Origin: Silanimonas sp044377035
GTDB lineage: Bacteria; Pseudomonadota; Gammaproteobacteria; Xanthomonadales; Xanthomonadaceae
Length of the DNA: 64,000 nt
Direction: 5' to 3'
Assembly (NCBI RefSeq): GCF_044377035.1
Contig: NZ_JBILJW010000008.1
Location: 73,160 to 137,159 of the forward strand
Both the position numbers and the translations under genes were made by a program. Each line of letters opens with the position of its first letter. Position 1 is the first letter of the stretch. Under the pieces are notes generated by a model that searched no databases, was not told where the DNA came from, and saw nothing but the letters and a program-made list of their open reading frames with translations. Shown here in pieces: positions 51,116 to 59,924 of the stretch.

Positions 51116-51888
51116 TGTTTCGAACTACCCGTGTCGGAAGGGGGCGAGCTGGCTTCGACCTCGGCAGCGAGGGTCGCCAACTGGTTGCGGTAACGCGCCG
51201 CGGCACGGGCATCGCCCGCGGCGGTTTCGATCTCGATGGCCAGGGCCAACTCCGGCGCCGTGAGCGGAGCCACGGCTTCGCGGCGCTGGAGGAAGGCCCG
51301 CGCCTTCAGGGCATCGCCACGGCGATGTTCGAGCCGCGCCATGCCCGAGAGCGCCTGCGCCTGCTGGGGCGCCAGAGTGAGCGCGGCCCGGAAATTGAAC
51401 TCGGCCTGTTCGTCGCGCCCCGCTTCGGAGGCACAACTGCCCGCGTTGGCCAAGGCTTGCGTGGGCTGCCGGTAGGCCTCGTCGGCGACCGCATCACTGA
51501 ACGCCTTCAGGGCCTCGTCGGTCCGGCCGGCCCGGCAGAGCCAGGCGCCATAGGCGTTCAGCACCGGGCCGCTCGCGGGCGAAAGCCGAAGGGCCTGCTT
51601 GTAGTCGTCACCCGCCTCGAGGCCTCGTCCGAGCGCCTCCAGGGCGGTACCGCGCATCACCCTCGCCTGGGCACTGCGCGAATCCGACTTGACGGCCAGT
51701 TCGGCCTCGACCAGCGCGCCAGCGGCATCGCCGCGCTCCAGCAAGGCCTGCGCGGCATTGATCGAGCGCTGGGCGATCGGCGAGGTGTGGTGAGGGGTGC
51801 CCGCAGCACGCGGCGCAGGCGCTGACGCGCAGCCCGCCAGGACGAGGGCGGCCAGCAGCAGATGCAGGAGGCGATCAGGCCGCCGCAT
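51112..51888 (-). CDS. pilF: Type IV pilus biogenesis lipoprotein PilF (PilW)
   Basis: 258-residue outer-membrane pilotin that helps PilQ secretin multimerise. The lipobox is LVLAGC. TPR repeats follow (AAQALLERGDAAGALVEAELAVKSDSRSAQARVMRG, DDYKQALRLSPASGPVLNAYGAWLCRAGRTDEALKAFSDAV, FNFRAALTLAPQQAQALSGMARLEHRRGD), and NAYGAWLC with the cysteine pair is typical of PilF. The start ATG 51888 overlaps the rlmN 3' end by 14 bases. Placement between rlmN and rodZ is the conserved gammaproteobacterial order. Confidence 0.92.
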   Translation of the reverse strand: MRRPDRLLHLLLAALVLAGCASAPAPRAAGTPHHTSPIAQRSINAAQALLERGDAAGALVEAELAVKSDSRSAQARVMRGTALEALGRGLEAGDDYKQALRLSPASGPVLNAYGAWLCRAGRTDEALKAFSDAVADEAYRQPTQALANAGSCASEAGRDEQAEFNFRAALTLAPQQAQALSGMARLEHRRGDALKARAFLQRREAVAPLTAPELALAIEIETAAGDARAAARYRNQLATLAAEVEASSPPSDTGSSKQ

Positions 51889-53062
51889 CCGCGCTGCCCT
51901 CGAGCTTGCGGCGGAATTCGGCCTGTCGGCGCGTCTTGTCCATCACCTGCCCCTTCAGCTGGCCGCAGGCGGCATCGATGTCGTCGCCCCGAGTGCGGCG
52001 CACCATCGTCAGGATGCCGGCATCGAGCAGCTTCTTCTGGAAGGCGCGGATCTCCGTTTCGCCACTGCGCTCGAAGCGCGTGCCGGGGAACGGATTGAAC
52101 GGAATCAGGTTCACCTTCGCGGCATGGCCGTCCTGCGCCTGACGGCAGAACTGGCGCATCAACGCCGCGAGCTCGCGGGCATGCTCGGGCTGGTCGTTCA
52201 CGCCCTTCATGAGCGTGTACTCGAAGGTGATCGAATCGATCTTGGTGGATCGCACGTAGCGCAGGCAGGCGGCCATCAGCTCGGCGATCGGGTACTTCTT
52301 GTTCAGCGGGACGAGCTGGGTGCGCAGTTCGTCGTTGGCCGCGTGCAGCGAGACGGCCAAGGCCACGTCGCAGCGCGCCGCCAGCTGGTCGATCATCGGC
52401 ACCATGCCGGCGGTGCTCAAGGTGACGCGTTTGCTGGCGAGGCCGAAACCAAGGTCATCGCGCATCAGGTTCATCGCGGTGACGACGTTCTCGAAATTGA
52501 GCAAGGGCTCGCCCATGCCCATCATCACGACGTTGGTGAGCTTGCGGTCCTTGTGCGGGACATTGCCCAAGTGGCGCGCCGCGACGAACACCTGGCCGAT
52601 GATCTCGGCGGCGGTCAGGTTGCGGTTGAAGCCCTGCGTCGCGGTGGAGCAGAACTGGCAGTTCAGTCCGCAACCGACCTGGCTCGACACGCAGAGCGTG
52701 CCGCGGTTCTTGTCCGGGATCAGGACGGTCTCGACGGCATTTCCCGCATCCATGCCGAGCAGCCACTTGTGCGTGCCGTCGGTGGAGGGCTTGTCGAACA
52801 TCACCTTCGGCGGGCGGGCCTCGCAGCGGTCTTCCAGCTTCGTGCGCAGCGCCTTGCCGAGATCCGTCATGCCACCGAAGTCGGTGACATGGCGGTGGTA
52901 GATCCACTTCATCACCTGGTGGGCGCGGAAGCGCTTTTCCCCGAGCTCGCGCTCGAAGAAATCCTCCGCGGCCACGCGGTCGAGGTCGAGCAGGTTGACG
53001 CGCGCCGGCGACGCCGGAGGAACCGGCGGAAGCACTACGGCAGGAGCGTCAACCGTGCCCAT
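51875..53062 (-). CDS. rlmN: Dual-specificity rRNA/tRNA m2A methyltransferase RlmN
   Basis: 395-residue radical-SAM enzyme methylating A2503 of 23S rRNA and A37 of some tRNAs. The SAM cluster motif CGLNCQFC, GMGEPLLNFENVV, SLHAANDELRTQLVPLNKKYP and the VRRTRGDDIDAACGQL C-terminus (with the catalytic Cys) are intact. The first ~20 residues are a variable extension. It starts seven bases after the ndk stop. Confidence 0.96.
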   Translation of the reverse strand: MGTVDAPAVVLPPVPPASPARVNLLDLDRVAAEDFFERELGEKRFRAHQVMKWIYHRHVTDFGGMTDLGKALRTKLEDRCEARPPKVMFDKPSTDGTHKWLLGMDAGNAVETVLIPDKNRGTLCVSSQVGCGLNCQFCSTATQGFNRNLTAAEIIGQVFVAARHLGNVPHKDRKLTNVVMMGMGEPLLNFENVVTAMNLMRDDLGFGLASKRVTLSTAGMVPMIDQLAARCDVALAVSLHAANDELRTQLVPLNKKYPIAELMAACLRYVRSTKIDSITFEYTLMKGVNDQPEHARELAALMRQFCRQAQDGHAAKVNLIPFNPFPGTRFERSGETEIRAFQKKLLDAGILTMVRRTRGDDIDAACGQLKGQVMDKTRRQAEFRRKLEGSADAAA

Positions 53063-53069
53063 CGCCGCT

Positions 53070-53495
53070 TCAGCGCGCGCAGAGCTCGGTGGCGCTGAAG
53101 AAGTACGCGGTTTCGATCGCGGCGTTCTCGAGGCTGTCCGAACCGTGGACGGCGTTCGCGTCGATCGACTGCGCGAAATCGGCGCGGATCGTGCCCGGCG
53201 CGGCGTCCTTCGGGTTGGTGGCGCCCATCAGATCACGGTTCTTGAGCACGGCGTTCTCGCCTTCGAGAACCTGGATCATCACCGGGCCCGAGATCATGAA
53301 CTCGACCAGCGCGTTGAAGAACGGACGCTCCTTGTGGACCTCGTAGAAGCCTTCGGCCTCCTTGCGCGAGAGGTGCTTCATCTTCGCGGCGACGATCTTC
53401 AGGCCGGCGTTCTCGAAACGCGCGTAGATCTGACCGATCACGTTCTTCGCGACGGCGTCGGGCTTGATGATCGAAATGGTGCGCTCTACGGCCAT
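53070..53495 (-). CDS. ndk: Nucleoside diphosphate kinase
   Basis: 141-residue hexameric kinase equilibrating nucleoside triphosphates. It starts MAVERTISIIKPDAVAKNVIG and carries the active-site NAVHGSDSLENA (phospho-histidine) and KERPFFNALVEFM. The gene heads the minus-strand run ndk-rlmN-pilF-rodZ-yfgM-bamB-der. About 60 bases upstream on its strand stands TATACT, a plausible -10, in an unusually AT-rich leader. Confidence 0.97.
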   Translation of the reverse strand: MAVERTISIIKPDAVAKNVIGQIYARFENAGLKIVAAKMKHLSRKEAEGFYEVHKERPFFNALVEFMISGPVMIQVLEGENAVLKNRDLMGATNPKDAAPGTIRADFAQSIDANAVHGSDSLENAAIETAYFFSATELCAR

Positions 53496-53667
53496 GTTTG
53501 CAAACCTTTGTCAATAGGAAAACAGCTAAGGCTGAGAGTATAAGCAGCGAATATCAAAAAAGACAGCGGGTTACGGCACATTCCGCAGGCCGGACTGAGG
53601 GTGTGAAGACGCCCGGAACCGTGCCTTTCGCGACGCCGCACGCCCCGGCGGCGACCATGATCGTCCG

Positions 53668-53682
53668 CTTGATTCAATCAAG
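53668..53682. promoter_or_regulatory. Palindrome upstream of the TetR fatty-acid regulator
   Basis: CTTGATT-C-AATCAAG is a perfect 15-base dyad 60 bases before the TetR ATG; a TTGACA hexamer follows at 53686-53691. A likely autoregulatory operator. Confidence 0.5.
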
Positions 53683-53742
53683 CACTTGACAGCTGCCGGT
53701 GACTGGCCGGAGCATCGAACAAGCGTTTGAAACGAGGCCCGA

Positions 53743-54366
53743 ATGAGCACCACCCACTTCAACACCAAGGAACGCATCCTCGGCGCCGCCGAGGAACTGT
53801 TCGCCATCCACGGCTTCTCCGGGACCTCGCTCCGCCAGGTCACCAGCCGCGCCGACGTGAACATCGCCGCCGTCAATTACCACTTCGGCTCGAAGGAGAA
53901 CCTCGTCAACGAGGTCTTCCGGCGCCGGATGGACGACATGAGCGAGAAGCGGCTGAAGCACCTCGTCGAGGCCCGGCAGGCCCACCCGGGCAATTTGGAG
54001 GCCGTTCTGCGCGCCTTCATCGAACCCCCGCTGGCGCTCACGCTGGACCGCCAGCACGGCGGCGCGGCCTTCGTCCGCGTCCTGGCCCGCGCTTTCGCCG
54101 AGAAGAACGACGGCCTGCGCAAGTTCCTTTCGGACAACTACGGCCACGTGCTCCGCGAGTTCGCCAAGGCCATCGCCGAGTGCGTGCCGGGCCTCCCCAA
54201 GGAAGACCTCTACTGGCGTCTCGACTTCGTTGCCGGCGCCTTGACCTACGCCATGGCCGACTTCGGCCTGATCAAACGCCCGGCCGGTACCAGCGAGAAA
54301 CAGCACTGCGAGAAGGCCGCCCAACAGCTGGTGCGGTTCGCCGCCGCCGGCCTCCGGGCCGGCTGA
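53743..54366 (+). CDS. TetR-family regulator, PsrA-like
   Basis: 207 residues. The HTH is at residues ~10-55 (KERILGAAEELFAIHGFSGTSLRQVTSRADVNIAAVNYHFGSKENLVNEVF). The C-terminal half (HPGNLEAVLRAFIEPPLALT, VLREFAKAIAECVPGLPKEDLYWRLDFVAGALTYAMAD) resembles PsrA/fatty-acid-responsive TetR proteins that sense long-chain acyl-CoA or fatty acids. It lies directly upstream of the FadN-type gene and fadA, whose promoter carries two matching dyads, so it is the probable repressor of beta-oxidation here. Confidence 0.88.
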   Translation: MSTTHFNTKERILGAAEELFAIHGFSGTSLRQVTSRADVNIAAVNYHFGSKENLVNEVFRRRMDDMSEKRLKHLVEARQAHPGNLEAVLRAFIEPPLALTLDRQHGGAAFVRVLARAFAEKNDGLRKFLSDNYGHVLREFAKAIAECVPGLPKEDLYWRLDFVAGALTYAMADFGLIKRPAGTSEKQHCEKAAQQLVRFAAAGLRAG

Positions 54367-54393
54367 GGCCCGACCGGGCCACCCGGCCCTGGG

Positions 54394-54433
54394 TTGACCA
54401 TACGCTGGCGTATCTTTAACGTACGCCGCCGTA
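54394..54433 (+). promoter_or_regulatory. Promoter with paired operators for the fadN-type/fadA operon
   Basis: TTGACC (54394-54399), 17 bases, then TAACGT (54417-54422) makes a -35/-10 pair. The spacer contains the dyad ATACGC-TG-GCGTAT (54400-54413). A second TACG-N4-CGTA element lies at 54422-54433, exactly 21 bases (two helical turns) from the first. Confidence 0.65.
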
Positions 54434-54484
54434 CGCTTCCGCTTTCCACCCGTTTTCCCGTTCGCCTCCCCACCGGAGTTCCTC

Positions 54485-56854
54485 ATGTCCCAGCTTCGTA
54501 TCCGCAAAGTGGCGGTGCTCGGCGCCGGCGTGATGGGCGCGCAGATCGCCGCTCATCTTGTTAACGCTGACGTTGACACCCTGCTCTTCGACCTTCCGGC
54601 CAAGGAAGGCGACAAGAACGGCATCGTCCAGAAGGCCATCGCCAACCTCGGCAAGCTGTCGCCCGCACCACTGGCCAGCAAAGCCAAGGCCGCCGCGATC
54701 ATCCCGGCGAACTACGAGCAGCACCTCGCCCTCCTCGCGGACTGTGACCTCATCATCGAGGCGATCGCCGAGAAGATGGAGTGGAAGAAAGACCTCTACG
54801 AGAAGATCGCTCCGCACGTCGCGCCGCATGCCATCGTCGCCTCGAACACCTCGGGCCTGTCGATCAACGGCCTCGCCGACGCGATGCCGGCGGCGGTGCG
54901 CCCGCGCTTCTGCGGCGTGCACTTCTTCAACCCGCCGCGCTACATGCACCTCGCCGAGCTGATTCCGTGCAAGGGCACCGAGGCTGGCGTGCTGGAAGGC
55001 CTCGAGACCTTCCTCACGACCACGCTTGGCAAGGGCGTCGTCTACGCCAAGGACACGCCGAACTTCATCGGCAACCGCATCGGCGTGTTCTCGATCCTCG
55101 CCGGCATGCCCCACACCGAGCGTCTCGGCCTCGGCTTCGATGAAGTCGACGCCGTCACCGGCCCGCTGATCGGCCGCCCGAAGTCGGCGACCTACCGCAC
55201 CTGCGACGTGGTAGGCCTCGACACGATGGCGCATGTGATCAAGACCATGCGCGACACCCTGCCGGACGATCCCTGGCACGCGTATTTCAACGCGCCGGCC
55301 TGGCTGCAGGCATTGATCGCCAAGGGCGCGCTCGGCCAGAAAACCGGCGCGGGCTTCTACACCAAGAAGGGCAAGGACATCCTCGTCCTCGATCTCGCCA
55401 AGCAGGATTTCCGCCCCAGTGGCGCGGAAGCGAATCCTGAAGTGGTCGAGATCCTGAAGATCAAGAACCCGGCCGAGAAGTTCGCCAAGCTGCGCGCCCA
55501 CGCGCATCCGCAGGCGCAGTTCCTGTGGTCGATCTTCCGCGACCTGTTCCACTACGCCGCCTTCCACCTGCACTCGATCGCCGACACCGCGCGTGACGTC
55601 GACTTCGCCATGCGCTGGGGCTAAGGCTGGAACCTCGGCCCGTTCGAGACCTGGCAGGCCGCCGGCTGGCAGCAGGTCGCCGCGTGGATCGCCGAGGACA
55701 TCGCCGCTGGCAAGACCATGGGCACGGCCCCGCTGCCGGCTTGGGTGACCGACGGCCGCGCCGGCGTGCACGGCAAGGACGGCAGCTTCAGCCCGGCGCA
55801 GAACGCCGCCCTGCCCCGCTCCTCGCTGGCCGTCTACGGCCGCCAGCGCTTCCCGGAAACCGTCATCGGCGAGGCCTCGGCCAACCCCGGCACGACGGTG
55901 TTCGAGACCGACGCCGTGCGCCTTTGGACCGACGGCGACGGCATCGCGGTGCTGAGCTTCAAGACCAAAATGAACACCGTCGGCGACGGCGTGCTGGCTG
56001 GGGTCCTGCAGGCGATCGACGTCGCCGAGAAGGACTTCCGCGGCATGGTGATCTGGCAGCCGAAGGGCCCGTTCTCGGCCGGTGCCGACCTGGCCGGCGC
56101 TCTGGGCGCCCTGCAGGCCGGCAAGCTGGACGAGTTCAATGCGATGGTCGCCACCTTCCAGGCGGCCAGCCAGCGCATCAAGTACTCGCTGGTACCGGTG
56201 GTCGCGGCCGTTCGCGGCCTCGCGCTCGGCGGCGGCTGCGAGTTCCAGATGCATTCGGCGCGTACCGTGGCCCACCTCGAGAGCTACATCGGCCTCGTCG
56301 AAGCGGGCGTCGGCCTGTTGCCGGCCGGTGGCGGCCTGAAGGAGTTCGCCGGCCGTGCCTCGGCCAAGGCGAAGAACGGCGACGTGTTCGCCGAACTGAA
56401 GCCGCTGTTCGAAGCCGTGGCGATGGGCAAGGTCTCGGCCTCCGCCCTCGAAGCCAAGGAACTCGGCCTGCTGCGCGATGCCGACATCGTCGTCTTCCAC
56501 GAGCACGAGCTGCTGCACGTCGCCCGCCAGGTCGCGCTGGGCCTCGCTGAGACCGGCTACCGCCCGCCGCTGCCGAACCGCACGATCACCGCGGCCGGCG
56601 ACGTCGGCATCGCCACCTTCAAGATGATGCTGGTGAACATGCTCGAGGGCCGGATGATCAGCCCGCACGACATGGAGATCGCCACGCGCATCGCGACCGT
56701 TCTCTCCGGTGGCGAGATCGACCGCGGCGCCACCGTGGACGAGGACTGGCTGATCCGCCTCGAGCGCGAGCACTTCGTCGCGCTCGCCCAGATGCCGAAG
56801 ACGCAGGAGCGCATCGCGCACATGCTGAAGACCGGCAAGCCGCTGCGGAATTGA
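54485..56854 (+). pseudogene. FadN-type 3-hydroxyacyl-CoA dehydrogenase/enoyl-CoA hydratase, interrupted by in-frame TAA
   Basis: 790-codon frame with a single internal stop, TAA at 55622-55624, inside ...DVDFAMRWG*GWNLGPFETW. Both halves are in one frame. The first 379 residues hold the NAD-binding dehydrogenase (VAVLGAGVMGAQIAAHLVNAD, ASNTSGLSINGLADAMP, FCGVHFFNPPRYMHLAEL). The second half holds a crotonase domain (VLSFKTKMNTVGDGVLAGV, GPFSAGADL, LGGGCEFQMHSARTVAHLES, EAGVGLLPAGGG). Dehydrogenase before hydratase is the FadN order, not FadB. No other damage is seen and codon use stays normal past the stop. It is a recent pseudogene, a sequencing error or a recoded gene; no start with a ribosome-binding site restarts the second half (first ATG 55718). 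Confidence 0.85.
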
Positions 56855-56908
56855 CCCTTTGTGTCGGCGGCCAAGGCCGCCGGCGCGCCCGACTTCGGAG
56901 TTTCCTCC

Positions 56909-58105
56909 ATGAGCAAGCAAGTTCAAGACGCCTACATCGTCGCCGCCACCCGCACCCCGGTCGGCAAGGCCCCGCGCGGCTTCTTCCGCAACACCCGCCC
57001 CGACGACCTGCTGGCCCACGTGCTGAAGAGCGTCGTGGCGCAGGCCCCGGGCATCGACCTCTCGCAGATCGACGACGCGATCATCGGCTGCGCCATGCCC
57101 GAGGGCGAGCAGGGCATGAACGTGGCGCGCATCGGCGTGCTGCTGGCCGGCCTGCCGAACACCATCGCCGCGCAGACCATCAACCGCTTCTGCTCCTCCG
57201 GCCTCCAGGCCGTGGCGCTGGCGGCCGACCAGATCCGCCTCGGCAACGCCGACCTGATGCTGGCCGGCGGCACCGAGTCGATGAGCATGGTGCCGATGAT
57301 GGGCAACAAGGTGGCCATGGCCCCCTCCGTGTTCGACAACGAGCACGTCGCGATTGCCTATGGCATGGGCATCACCGCCGAGAAGGTCGCCGAGGAGTGG
57401 AAGGTCAGCCGCGACGACCAGGACGCTTTTGCCGCCGAATCGCACCGTCGCGCGCTGGCCGCCATCGCCGCCGGTGAGTTCAAGGACGAGATCTCGCCCT
57501 ACGCCGTGCGCGCCCGCGTGCCGGTGCTGGGCGGCAACACGGTCAAGCTGATCGAGAAGTCCGTCGACACGGATGAAGGCCCGCGCGCCGACACCTCGGT
57601 CGAGGGCCTCGCCAAGCTGAAGCCGGTGTTCCGCATGGGCGGCTCGGTGACGGCGGGCAACAGCTCGCAGATGAGCGACGGCGCCGGCGCGGTGCTGCTG
57701 GCCTCGGAGAAGGCCATCAAGCAGTACGGCCTGACCCCGCTCGCCCGCTTCGTCAGTTTCTCGGTCGCCGGCGTGCGCCCGGAAGTGATGGGCATCGGCC
57801 CGATCGAAGCGATCCCGAAGGCGCTGAAGCAGGCCGGCCTCACGCAGGACCAGCTCGACTGGATCGAGCTCAACGAAGCCTTCGCCGCGCAGGCGCTGGC
57901 GGTGACGCGCACCTGCGGCCTCGACCCGTCGAAGATCAACCCGCTGGGCGGTGCGATCGCGCTGGGCCACCCGCTGGGCGCGACCGGTGCGATCCGCACC
58001 GCGACGATCGTGCACGGCCTGCGTCGCCGCAAGCAGAAGTACGGCATGGTGACCATGTGCATCGGCACCGGCATGGGCGCGGCAGGCATCTTCGAAGCGC
58101 TCTGA
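56909..58105 (+). CDS. fadA: Acetyl-CoA C-acyltransferase (3-ketoacyl-CoA thiolase)
   Basis: 398-residue thiolase ending each beta-oxidation round. The nucleophile Cys lies in INRFCSSGLQAVALAADQI, the second active-site region is GGAIALGHPLGATGAIRTA, and the C-terminal catalytic Cys is in TMCIGTGMGAAGIFEAL. ATG 56909 follows GGAG and yields the canonical MSKQVQDAYIVAATRTPVGKAPRGFF start; an upstream ATG at 56861 is not used by this logic. It lies 54 bases after the interrupted FadN-type gene and should share its promoter. Confidence 0.96.
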   Translation: MSKQVQDAYIVAATRTPVGKAPRGFFRNTRPDDLLAHVLKSVVAQAPGIDLSQIDDAIIGCAMPEGEQGMNVARIGVLLAGLPNTIAAQTINRFCSSGLQAVALAADQIRLGNADLMLAGGTESMSMVPMMGNKVAMAPSVFDNEHVAIAYGMGITAEKVAEEWKVSRDDQDAFAAESHRRALAAIAAGEFKDEISPYAVRARVPVLGGNTVKLIEKSVDTDEGPRADTSVEGLAKLKPVFRMGGSVTAGNSSQMSDGAGAVLLASEKAIKQYGLTPLARFVSFSVAGVRPEVMGIGPIEAIPKALKQAGLTQDQLDWIELNEAFAAQALAVTRTCGLDPSKINPLGGAIALGHPLGATGAIRTATIVHGLRRRKQKYGMVTMCIGTGMGAAGIFEAL

Positions 58106-58125
58106 CCCCGAGCTGATCCGAAACG

Positions 58126-58152
58126 GAAAGGCCCGGCATTGCCGGGCCTTTC
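58126..58152. terminator. Bidirectional terminator after fadA
   Basis: GAAAGGCCCGGC and GCCGGGCCTTTC pair over 12 bases around ATT, between fadA and the convergent FAD oxidoreductase gene, with T/A-rich stem ends serving both directions. Confidence 0.75.
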
Positions 58153-58156
58153 GCGT

Positions 58157-59461
58157 TCAAGGGCGCGCTGCCCTGCCCTCGCGCCAGTCTTTCCACGCGT
58201 CCTTGGCCTGCAGCCACCAGTAGGTGGCCTGTGCGCCGGCGAAGCCCCAGGGCTTCATTGCGGAGGCGAGGCCGTAGGGCGCGTAGGCCTGCCACGTGGT
58301 ATCGCCCTCAGCGATCGCCGAAGCCAGCACTTCGCCCGCGACCGTGGTCGGGGCCACGCCGTGCCCGCCGAAGGCCTGCGCATGCCAGAGACCCTCGTCC
58401 AAGCGCCCGATCTGCGGCATCTCGTGGCGGGCGTAACTCATCAGCCCGGACCACGCATGGTCGATGCGCACGCCGTCGAGCTGTGGAAACACGCGCAGCA
58501 CGTCGCGTCGCAACAGGCGTTCGACCTGCATCGCCTTGCGATCGCGCACCGAGATGCGCCCACCCCACAGCAGCCGGGTGTCGGGCAGCAACCGGTAGTA
58601 GTCGAAGGCGAAACGCGTGTCGTAGACGGCGGCCTGCGTCTCGAGCACTTCCGCGGCGCGCACCCCCAAGGGTTCGGTCACGATTACATACGTGGCAATG
58701 GGCAACACCGAGGCATCGACCTTGGGCACCAGCCCGGCGAGGTAGCCGCCGCAGGCCAGCACGACGTGCTCGGCGTCCACCGAACCACACGGGGTCTCGA
58801 CGCGCCAACCGCTGCCCTTGGGTCGAAGCGCGGTCGCCGGGCTGCCGTCATGAACCGTCGCTCCAAGGTGGCGAAGCGTGCCGGCCAGGCCCCGCGCGTA
58901 CTTCAGCGGGTGGAAGTGGAAGGCCTGGGGTTCGAACAGGGCCGCGCTGTAGCGCGTGCTCTTCACCTGCATGCGCAATCGCGCGCGGTCCACCGGCTGC
59001 CAGTGCGTGTCGAAGTGCGTCGCCAGCAAGCGACGACGGCGTTCAAGCACCTCGCCGTCACGGAACCAGTTCGCCCACAGCACGCCACCGTCGATCCGGT
59101 CGCAGTCGATGCCGTAACGCTCGGTGCGGGAGCGCACCAGGGCGACGGCATCCTGCGTCCGACGATAGGCCGCCCGTGCCGCATCGGGACCGAGGTCGGC
59201 GAGGAGGTCGGCCTCGCCACGCGAATAGCCGGCGAAGACGAACCCCCCGTTTCGCCCGGAGGCACCGTAGCCCACCGTGTCCGCCTCGAGCACGACGACG
59301 TCGGTGACGCCGCGTTCCACGAGTCCGAGCGCGGTGTTCAGCCCGGCGAATCCGCCCCCGATGATGCAGACGCGCGCTTCCGTGGCGCCGCGGAGCGGCG
59401 CGGCTTCCAACCCGGGCCCGCCAGTCGCGCGGTAGTAGTCGGTGGCGGTGCTTTCAAGCAT
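58157..59461 (-). CDS. DAO-fold FAD-dependent oxidoreductase (PuuB-like)
   Basis: 434-residue flavoprotein. The FAD-binding motif VCIIGGGFAGLNTALGLVERG and the GASGRNGGFVFAGYS block identify the glycine/D-amino-acid oxidase fold. AWSGLMSYARHEMPQIGRL and GLWHAQAFGGHGVAPTTVAGEVLA match the gamma-glutamylputrescine oxidase (PuuB/OrdL) branch. The substrate is most likely a secondary or N-substituted amine, but other amines are possible. No other puu genes are adjacent. Monocistronic on the minus strand, ending at a shared terminator with fadA. Confidence 0.85.
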   Translation of the reverse strand: MLESTATDYYRATGGPGLEAAPLRGATEARVCIIGGGFAGLNTALGLVERGVTDVVVLEADTVGYGASGRNGGFVFAGYSRGEADLLADLGPDAARAAYRRTQDAVALVRSRTERYGIDCDRIDGGVLWANWFRDGEVLERRRRLLATHFDTHWQPVDRARLRMQVKSTRYSAALFEPQAFHFHPLKYARGLAGTLRHLGATVHDGSPATALRPKGSGWRVETPCGSVDAEHVVLACGGYLAGLVPKVDASVLPIATYVIVTEPLGVRAAEVLETQAAVYDTRFAFDYYRLLPDTRLLWGGRISVRDRKAMQVERLLRRDVLRVFPQLDGVRIDHAWSGLMSYARHEMPQIGRLDEGLWHAQAFGGHGVAPTTVAGEVLASAIAEGDTTWQAYAPYGLASAMKPWGFAGAQATYWWLQAKDAWKDWREGRAARP

Positions 59462-59519
59462 GGGCGGGCGACGCGGGAGGCGATAGCATCAGAAGTCCCT
59501 CGCATCTTTCCCGCCGACG

Positions 59520-59915
59520 ATGCCGCCATCAAGCCCACCGGGCCGTACCCGCGTGATCCTCGTCGCACTCGCCGGTGCCTGCGTGGTGGTCGGCCTGATG
59601 TGGGGGCTGCGATGGGCGTTCGAGGACCGCGTGCTGGCGGGGCGATTGAGCCCCGAAGCGTCCCTCGAGGCAATGGCGGACTTCGTGGCGATGCTCTATG
59701 CCCTCGCCGCGATGATCGCCGCACTGTTGGCGGCGCCGCTGGGGTGGATCGCGAGGCGCACGCGCGAAACACGCCAATGGCCCCCCTCGGGCCGATGGCC
59801 GACACCGCGCGCCATCGGGGACCGCGAAATCCACCGATACACCCAGCGCCTGCAAGTGGGCGCCGTGGCATCCGGCGCCGCCGCCATCGCGGCGCTCGCC
59901 GCCGCGCTCGGCTGA
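59520..59915 (+). CDS. Hypothetical small membrane protein
   Basis: 131 residues with three hydrophobic segments: VILVALAGACVVVGLMWGLRW, VAMLYALAAMIAALLAAPLGWI and the C-terminal VGAVASGAAAIAALAAAL. A basic, proline-rich loop lies between the second and third. I recognise no family. ATG 59520 is the first codon after a 58-base gap from the divergent oxidoreductase, and the stop lies nine bases before the convergent galU stop. Confidence 0.65.
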   Translation: MPPSSPPGRTRVILVALAGACVVVGLMWGLRWAFEDRVLAGRLSPEASLEAMADFVAMLYALAAMIAALLAAPLGWIARRTRETRQWPPSGRWPTPRAIGDREIHRYTQRLQVGAVASGAAAIAALAAALG

Positions 59916-59924
59916 GTTGAGCCG

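Noticed and set aside
55622..55624. Internal stop as selenocysteine or reassigned codon
   Set aside because: The codon is TAA, not TGA, and TAA ends other normal genes in the window; no insertion element is visible.
54485..56854. Frameshift as cause of the split FadN-type gene
   Set aside because: Both halves are in the same frame, so only the single TAA interrupts them.
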